Shown here: positions 59,340 to 64,000 of the stretch, one piece after another | Layout: every line of letters starts with the position of its first letter | Numbering within the stretch: position 1 is the stretch's first letter | From: Gemmatimonadota bacterium | Lineage (GTDB): Bacteria > JAAXHH01 | DNA: 64,000 bases | NCBI GenBank assembly: GCA_009838645.1 | Contig: VXRC01000024.1 | Coordinates: 144,494 to 208,493, forward strand | Direction of reading: 5' to 3' | Made by a program: the position numbers and the translations under genes | The notes under the pieces: model-generated | Database searches by the model: none | The model's input: only the letters and a program-made list of their open reading frames with translations | Told to the model about the DNA's origin: nothing

Positions 59340-59903
59340 ATGCACATTTGCCGAGTCCTGTTCGGCCTGTTGATACTCATCATACAGCCCATTTCGACGG
59401 CACAGATCGTGGGAGACCGGCTAAGGGTCACGACCACAGAGGGACGTTTTGATGGGTACGTGACAGCAATTGATTCCACTGGTATCGATCTCGATTTACG
59501 GAATGATGGTTCACACTTGGTACCACATGCCGATATCGTACTACTTGAGCGATTTATGAGGACGCGGTCCTACAAGAAAGAAGGATTGCTGATCGGAGCA
59601 GGTGTGGGCGTCTCGGCAGGCATTATTGCGGGTTTGATTGTGGATGGCTCTTGTGAACAAGGAGTGAAATCCGATGGTTTATGTGACGTAAACGGCTGGG
59701 CTGATGGAAGATTGGCTGCTTCGATCTGGGGTACTGGTCTCGGATTGAGCGGTTTTATTATAGGCGCGTTGATTAGAAAAGACGAATGGCAGCAGATTGC
59801 CACCCCAACGCTCGGAAATCTTCGGTTTTACCCTTCGATCGATGTCCGTTTTAATAACCACACAGCCTGCGATGTGCGTGTTGGTTTTGCAGTAAAGTTC
59901 TAG
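59340..59903 (+). CDS. Small envelope protein, paralogue of the previous gene (2)
   Basis: 187 residues from MHICRVLFGLLILIIQPIST; AGAGAGG upstream supports this ATG (a GTG one codon earlier and another at 59298 are alternatives). Same layout as its neighbour: QIVGDRLRVTTTEGRFDGYV, LLERFMRTRSYKKEG, GLLIGAGVGVSAGIIAGLIV, the Cys loop GSCEQGVKSDGLCD, and the ending LRFYPSIDVRFNN. The two are ~40-45% identical by eye, a tandem duplication. Possibly a structural lipid-bilayer protein with glycine-zipper helices. Confidence 0.75.
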   Translation: MHICRVLFGLLILIIQPISTAQIVGDRLRVTTTEGRFDGYVTAIDSTGIDLDLRNDGSHLVPHADIVLLERFMRTRSYKKEGLLIGAGVGVSAGIIAGLIVDGSCEQGVKSDGLCDVNGWADGRLAASIWGTGLGLSGFIIGALIRKDEWQQIATPTLGNLRFYPSIDVRFNNHTACDVRVGFAVKF

Positions 59904-59944
59904 TGGCTTGAAGGATCAATCCCTGTTTTAGCCCACCATCTGTT

Positions 59945-59972
59945 AAAAGAGGGTGTCACAAGCCTGACACCC
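59945..59972 (-). terminator. Rho-independent terminator of the PEGA gene
   Basis: On the minus strand GGGTGTCA (59972-59965) pairs with TGACACCC (59958-59951) around a 6-base loop, followed by TCTTTTAAC. The stem lies 43 bp after the PEGA stop codon; read on the plus strand the T-tract is lacking. Confidence 0.8.
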
Positions 59973-60014
59973 CCCTTATAGGTTCTGCAATACAAGTGAA
60001 GAACCAATGTGATT

Positions 60015-60479
60015 CTACTTAATTTCCAGTTGACCTATTTTCACCCAGTCAATATTCGGGATTAATACTGTAACAATGTAAATACCTTCGTCTGATCTAT
60101 TAACGGTGGATGACTGACTAACCAAAGTGGCACTTAACTGTGCAGGTTCAAATTTGTAGAGCCCGCCAGTGATCGCATCAACAGCTAGCCCGATAGCTGC
60201 ACCGAAAATGATGTTTCCCCACATCCAGCCACTTACTTTACGTTGAAACGTAAGTCTTGCTGTGTGGTAACCATCTAGAGATATGTTTACTACATGCTGA
60301 TCTTTACGTTTCATTTCAATAAACAGTGGCGTAATCCCCAAGTGTTGGTTGTTTACCGAAACTGTAGCACCTTCAGGCACACTCGATACCCCAACAGATT
60401 GAGTCTTTCCATGCATAATCGTCGCACACCCGATGGGTAATACAACCATTATTAATGGGAGCCACTGACGCAGTTTCAT
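60015..60479 (-). CDS. PEGA domain lipoprotein
   Basis: 154 residues; lipobox LPIGC (Cys18). The PEGA motif is SSVPEGATVSVNNQHLGITP, with the following strand VNISLDGYHTARLTFQRKVS. A hydrophobic glycine-rich stretch (MWGNIIFGAAIGLAVDAITG) precedes the C-terminus, a combination seen in small surface lipoproteins of many Gram-negatives. GGGAG is upstream of the ATG. Function is structural or unknown. Confidence 0.86.
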   Translation of the reverse strand: MKLRQWLPLIMVVLPIGCATIMHGKTQSVGVSSVPEGATVSVNNQHLGITPLFIEMKRKDQHVVNISLDGYHTARLTFQRKVSGWMWGNIIFGAAIGLAVDAITGGLYKFEPAQLSATLVSQSSTVNRSDEGIYIVTVLIPNIDWVKIGQLEIK

Positions 60480-60600
60480 TCGTACTCCCTTAGCTAAAAG
60501 CGAATTTCATAGTGTCAATCTAACTATTACATCAGAGATTTGTATAGGACTGTCAAGAATCGATATCTGAGTTGGTGATTACTTGCCAAATGCTGGTTTA

Positions 60601-61737
60601 TTATCCGCCCAACCCCCTCCTCGCCTCCACCACCCTTTCCACCGCCTGCTCCCGCGTGTCCGCCATAGCTGTCAAGTGCCCCATCTTTCTGCCTGGCCGG
60701 GCTTCCTGTTTCCCGTATAGATGTAATTTGATCTCCGGAATGGCCAGGACCGCCGCCCAGTCGGGCTCGCCATTCGCCCACAGATCTCCCAGCAAGTTGG
60801 CCATGGCCGCGGGCCGGGGCTGCTCGGTCGATCCGAGGGGCAGGCCGCAAACGGCTCGGACCTGTTGCTCGAACTGGCTGGTAACGCAGGCGTCGAAGGT
60901 GAAGTGACCCGAGTTGTGGACGCGGGGCGCGATCTCGTTGATGATGAGGTTCCCGGTGCGGTCGAGAAAGTACTCGACGCAGGCGACCCCGACGACGTCG
61001 AGGGCTTCGAATACCTTCCGCGTGAGGTTCACGGCGGTGACGTTTACCGCGCCGGACACGTCGGCTGGAGCGGTCGTAACGTCAAGTATGTGGCGACTGT
61101 GCTTGTTCTCGACGGCACCGTAGTGGGCGAAATCGGCGTTCAATCCTCTCGCGGCGACCACGGACAGTTCGAGTTCGAAATCGATAAACGCTTCTAGCAC
61201 CGCTTCCTGCCCCGCCATGGTCGTCCAAGCGTCGCCCACGTCGTCAGCCGAATCGATCTTTACCTGACCCTTTCCGTCATATCCGAAACCGGCCGTCTTG
61301 AGCACGGCGGGCGTACCGATTTCCTCGACGGCCGCTGCCAGTTCCTTCCCCGACTTGACGTGACGAAACGGCGCGACCGGAAACCCGTGCTCCGCCAAAA
61401 AAGTCTTCTCCCGCAGGCGGTTCTGCGTCGTGTGGAGTACGCTGCCTTTGGGGCGAACCGGTGCGATGGGCGATGCGGCGTCGACGCATTCGGCGGATAT
61501 GTTCTCGAACTCAAGGGTGATGACGTCCACATCGGCGGCGAAGCGCTTCACAGCTTCCACATCGTCATAGGCGGCCACGACTTCGCGGTCTGCGACGTGA
61601 CCGGTAGGCGAGTCGGATTCTGGTGAGAGGGTGTGGATGCGATAGCCCATGCGCCGGGCGGCGATGGCGATCATGCGGCCGAGTTGGCCGCTTCCGAGGA
61701 TACCGATGGTCGATCCTGGAAGGATTGGGTCGTTCAT
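60601..61737 (-). CDS. purK: 5-(carboxyamino)imidazole ribonucleotide synthase
   Basis: 378 residues, ATP-grasp fold. IGILGSGQLGRMIAIAARRM at the N-terminus, VLKTAGFGYDGKGQVKI in the ATP-binding domain, ELSVVAARGLN, NEIAPRVHNSGHFTFDACVT, which includes the conserved Asn-Ser-Gly-His. It carboxylates AIR with bicarbonate and ATP to N5-CAIR, the substrate of PurE. It lies downstream of purE, 67 bp apart on the same strand. Confidence 0.95.
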   Translation of the reverse strand: MNDPILPGSTIGILGSGQLGRMIAIAARRMGYRIHTLSPESDSPTGHVADREVVAAYDDVEAVKRFAADVDVITLEFENISAECVDAASPIAPVRPKGSVLHTTQNRLREKTFLAEHGFPVAPFRHVKSGKELAAAVEEIGTPAVLKTAGFGYDGKGQVKIDSADDVGDAWTTMAGQEAVLEAFIDFELELSVVAARGLNADFAHYGAVENKHSRHILDVTTAPADVSGAVNVTAVNLTRKVFEALDVVGVACVEYFLDRTGNLIINEIAPRVHNSGHFTFDACVTSQFEQQVRAVCGLPLGSTEQPRPAAMANLLGDLWANGEPDWAAVLAIPEIKLHLYGKQEARPGRKMGHLTAMADTREQAVERVVEARRGLGG

Positions 61738-61804
61738 GTCGCGGAGCCGTCCGTTACGGTCCGGTCGTTTATAGCGCTCGCGACGGCCAGTTCGTGTGTT
61801 CCAC

Positions 61805-62308
61805 TCACGTCAGCTCGTCCCCCATGACCTTCCCGGTCTGATCCTCCCGATACTTCCTCAGTTTCTCCCGCAGGTCCGGCCGCGAGTTGGCCAGGATGGC
61901 CACGGCGAGCAGGCCCGCGTTCACGGCGCCGGACTGGCCGATGGCCAGGGTGCCCACGGGGATGCCGCGGGGCATCTGGACGATGGAGAGCAGGGAGTCC
62001 ATCCCATTGAGCGCCTTGCTTTCTACAGGCACGCCGAGTACGGGAAGGAGCGTCTGGGCAGCCATCATGCCGGGCAGGTGGGCTGCGCCGCCGGCGCCTG
62101 CGATGATGACTTCGAGGCCTCGTCCCTCGGCCTCGGCCGCGTACTCGGCCAGCCAGACGGGCGTGCGGTGGGCCGAGACGATCCGGCATTCGTGGGGCAC
62201 GCCAAACTGCTCGAGCACCTCCTGGACGTTCCGCATGGTGTCCCAGTCGGACTTGCTGCCCATAACCACGCCGACGAGGGGATTGGAAGTGGGTTTGTTT
62301 ACGTTCAT
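61805..62308 (-). CDS. purE: N5-CAIR mutase
   Basis: 167 residues, class I Pur[21 protein letters not shown] and [20 protein letters not shown] are the diagnostic active-site motifs; [20 protein letters not shown] with PVLGVPVES and [20 protein letters not shown] follow. GAGGTGA precedes the ATG. It converts N5-CAIR to CAIR in purine synthesis and functions as an octamer. Confidence 0.96.
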   Translation of the reverse strand: MNVNKPTSNPLVGVVMGSKSDWDTMRNVQEVLEQFGVPHECRIVSAHRTPVWLAEYAAEAEGRGLEVIIAGAGGAAHLPGMMAAQTLLPVLGVPVESKALNGMDSLLSIVQMPRGIPVGTLAIGQSGAVNAGLLAVAILANSRPDLREKLRKYREDQTGKVMGDELT

Positions 62309-62431
62309 GGATTCACCTCTTCAACGACAAGGGCATTGGCGTGTAGCAACTGAGCAACCTGATGAAATGTCGCCACGTACGGAAGGTCGCCACCCGCGGC
62401 ATGGCACACCGCGGACAGTGAAACATTCGTC

Positions 62432-62746
62432 TCAAATCTTGCATGCGTCGCCGTTGCATCCCATTTTTCTTCGTCCCGCGATCTTCAGGACGGGCGGCAG
62501 GTACAGCAGCAGTCCGAAAGGAACCAACAGGGGAACCTGCAAGCACACTTTGCGAGCCGCATAGATCCCGGTGAAAGTCCGGTCCGTTCTGTTTTCGACC
62601 ACGACGATTTCGCCTGCGGGAACTTCTCCAATCGGCGACCGGTCGGTCCGCAGCTCGACCCGGTCCAGCCAGTCCATGCGACCCGTGCGTGCCGCCTTTC
62701 GCGCGCAGTCGGGACAGTGCTCATTGAAATACAGTCTTACACTCAC
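62432..62746 (-). CDS. DUF393 / DCC-like small thiol protein
   Basis: 104 residues. LYFNEHCPDCARKAARTG, a Cys-Pro-Asp-Cys pair in a thioredoxin-fold N-terminus, as in DUF393 'thiol-disulfide oxidoreductase DCC' proteins; a hydrophobic stretch (LQVPLLVPFGLLLYLPPVLK) and a C-terminal Cys pair (GCNGDAC) follow. The start GTG shares one base with the stop of the YpdA-like gene (TAGTG). Coupling to a bacillithiol-disulfide-reductase-like enzyme suggests both act in thiol redox balance. Confidence 0.78.
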   Translation of the reverse strand: MSVRLYFNEHCPDCARKAARTGRMDWLDRVELRTDRSPIGEVPAGEIVVVENRTDRTFTGIYAARKVCLQVPLLVPFGLLLYLPPVLKIAGRRKMGCNGDACKI

Positions 62747-63723
62747 TACTTAACCCCGTCCTGCGCCAGAATATGCTCCACCACCTTCGGTCCATGCAAG
62801 CGGCTATTTTCGATGAAGATGTCGCTGCTTACGTTGCCGGCGGTGATGACGCCGATGATGTAGATACCGGGCACGTTGGATTCGAAGGTGTCGGGGTCGT
62901 GGACCGGAATGTTGTCTTCGGGCAGGACTACGACGCCTGTGCCGCTGAGAAAGGGCACGTCGGGGCCGTGGCCCGTCATGCAGAATACGAAGTCGTTCGG
63001 GATCACGCGCTTCGAGCCCGACACGTCCAGGACGACCTCGGTCTGCCGGATCTCCTTCAGCGTGGAGTCCATGATGGCCGTGATCGATCCCTCGGCGATG
63101 CGGTTCTCCAGGTCGGGCAGGACCCAGTACTTAATGCCCCGGAACGCGCCGCGGCGGTAGGACATGGTCACCCGCGCGCCGGCGCGGTAGAGGGTCAGGG
63201 CCGTCTCCACGGCCGAGCTCTTGCCGCCCACGACGAGGACGTCCCGGTCGAAGTAGGGGTGGCCCTCCTTGAAGTAGTGGAAGACCTTGGGCAGTTCCTC
63301 GCCCGGCACGCCGATCCGGTTGGCGCTGTCGAAGGCGCCGGTGGCCAGGATGACCTTCCGGGTGCGGTAGTGGCGGTCGCCCTCTCGCTGCGAGACCGAT
63401 TCGATCTCGAAGTCTCCGTCCTGACCCGAGATGCGGGTGACCTCCTCGTAGGTGTTCACCTTGAGTCCCTGGGACTCGACGAATTTCAGGTAGTAGTTCA
63501 GCGCCTCTTCCCGGGTGGGCTTGAGCCCCTGGACGATCATGGGCACGTCGCCCAGCGAGATGAGTTCCGGGGTCGAGTAGAAGATCAGGCCCGTGGGGAA
63601 CTGGTAGATGGTGTGGACGATGCACTGGCGCTCCACGACCACGTAGTCCAATCCGACCTGCCTGGCGGCGTAGGCCGCGGCGAGTCCGGCCGGTCCGGCT
63701 CCGATGATGACGGCGTCGTACAA
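62746..63723 (-). CDS. ypdA: YpdA/Bdr-type FAD-NADPH disulfide reductase
   Basis: 325 residues. FAD motif VIIGAGPAGLAAAYAARQVG, family marker FYSTPELISLGDVPMI, NADPH motif LVVGGKSSAVETALTLYRAG, and the C-terminal FAD motif GIYIIGVITAGNVSSDIFIE. These match YpdA, the putative bacillithiol disulfide reductase of Firmicutes and Bacteroidetes-Deinococcus type bacteria; the lack of a CxxC pair is as in YpdA. Likely keeps the low-molecular-weight thiol reduced. It implies bacillithiol or a similar thiol in this organism, but bshA/B/C are not visible here. Confidence 0.9.
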   Translation of the reverse strand: MYDAVIIGAGPAGLAAAYAARQVGLDYVVVERQCIVHTIYQFPTGLIFYSTPELISLGDVPMIVQGLKPTREEALNYYLKFVESQGLKVNTYEEVTRISGQDGDFEIESVSQREGDRHYRTRKVILATGAFDSANRIGVPGEELPKVFHYFKEGHPYFDRDVLVVGGKSSAVETALTLYRAGARVTMSYRRGAFRGIKYWVLPDLENRIAEGSITAIMDSTLKEIRQTEVVLDVSGSKRVIPNDFVFCMTGHGPDVPFLSGTGVVVLPEDNIPVHDPDTFESNVPGIYIIGVITAGNVSSDIFIENSRLHGPKVVEHILAQDGVK

Positions 63724-63736
63724 GTTTCCTCCGATC

Positions 63737-64000
63737 CTAGTCTTCCAGTTCCATGGCGACGACCTCCCACTCCAGGTAGAGATTCTCCAGTTCCTGCCGG
63801 GCGCGTGCGTAGGCGCTGCCGACCCGTTCGACCTGCTCCCGGTCGGAGAAGGTCCCTTCCTCGCCGAGGTCGCCCTCGAGTCGGGCGATCTCCGCCTCCT
63901 TCTTCCGAATGGCCTCCTCCAGCGCTTCGGCCATCATCCGCTGCTCCTTGCGTTCCTTTTTCCGGGGATCGTAGGCCGTCCCGCCCGCCCCGCCCGTCGT
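63737..64000 (-). CDS. ABC-F family ATPase, C-terminal end (partial)
   Basis: The last ~87 codons of a gene that continues past the window. The frame is open to base 64000 and reads a basic/acidic segment GGTAYDPRKKERKEQRMMAE followed by a two-helix coiled coil (EEAIRKKEAEIARLEGDLGE; VERVGSAYARARQELENLYL) ending EWEVVAMELED. This is the C-terminal coiled-coil of Uup/ABCF3-type ribosome-associated ATPases. The ATPase domains are outside. Confidence 0.7.
   Translation of the reverse strand, partial: TTGGAGGTAYDPRKKERKEQRMMAEALEEAIRKKEAEIARLEGDLGEEGTFSDREQVERVGSAYARARQELENLYLEWEVVAMELED

Overview
The window is about 64 kb of GC-rich bacterial chromosome (roughly 60-65% GC by eye, falling to near 50% in much of 54.6-60.5 kb). 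It holds some 60 protein genes and no rRNA, tRNA, CRISPR array or intact insertion sequence that I could see. The organism is probably an uncultured, at least partly aerobic Gram-negative bacterium. Gram-negative: two RND permeases with a periplasmic adaptor, an HtrA protease and outer-envelope lipoproteins. Aerobic: three phytanoyl-CoA-dioxygenase-family genes. The mix of PhyH enzymes, a sulfatase, DUF4321, DUF4382, a NagB/PIG-L fusion and sugar-phosphate-isomerase-like proteins recalls FCB-group lineages such as Latescibacterota. That placement is an inference from gene content only.

0-7 kb: a cut-off LolD-type ABC ATPase with a DUF3299 gene, a DUF4382 lipoprotein, a co-directional catabolic trio (lactonase, cyclic-amide amidohydrolase, DapA-family lyase), a zinc-type dehydrogenase and a PH-domain protein. 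7-10 kb: a toxin-antitoxin patch (mazEF, a HicB without HicA, hicBA) around a double GNAT acetyltransferase. 10-17 kb: a minus-strand corrinoid one-carbon operon (PanE-like reductase, homocysteine methyltransferase, two small conserved proteins, UroD/MtaA-type methyltransferase, B12-binding protein, RACo-type activator). 17-22 kb: NagB/PIG-L fusion, SAM methyltransferase, TIM-barrel isomerase and a PhyH dioxygenase.

22-32 kb: an efflux operon running from an ECF sigma factor and putative anti-sigma factor through a Spy-like protein and adaptor lipoprotein to two RND permeases, closed by a strong hairpin terminator. Convergent to it is an unusual sigma-factor/ankyrin fusion. 34.7-37.8 kb: glnA followed, past a probable terminator, by a gene for only the N-terminal (deadenylylating) half of GlnE. 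38-43 kb: HtrA with a collagen-like linker, psd, pssA, DUF4321 and a secreted VCBS-repeat protein. 43-46.5 kb: gatA and gatB, each with a low-complexity insert.

46.5-60.5 kb is a paralogue-rich accessory region: three tandem small membrane/coiled-coil genes, two PhyH genes, a DUF3883 protein, three solute-binding proteins with no transporter, a sulfatase plus a remnant of a second, an intact and an internally deleted copy of one kinase, DUF3500, and a pair of related small envelope proteins. The remnants imply that a divergent sulfatase/kinase unit was duplicated and each copy then lost a different gene. 60.6-64 kb returns to housekeeping genes: purK, purE, a DUF393-like protein, a YpdA-type reductase and the tail of an ABC-F ATPase.
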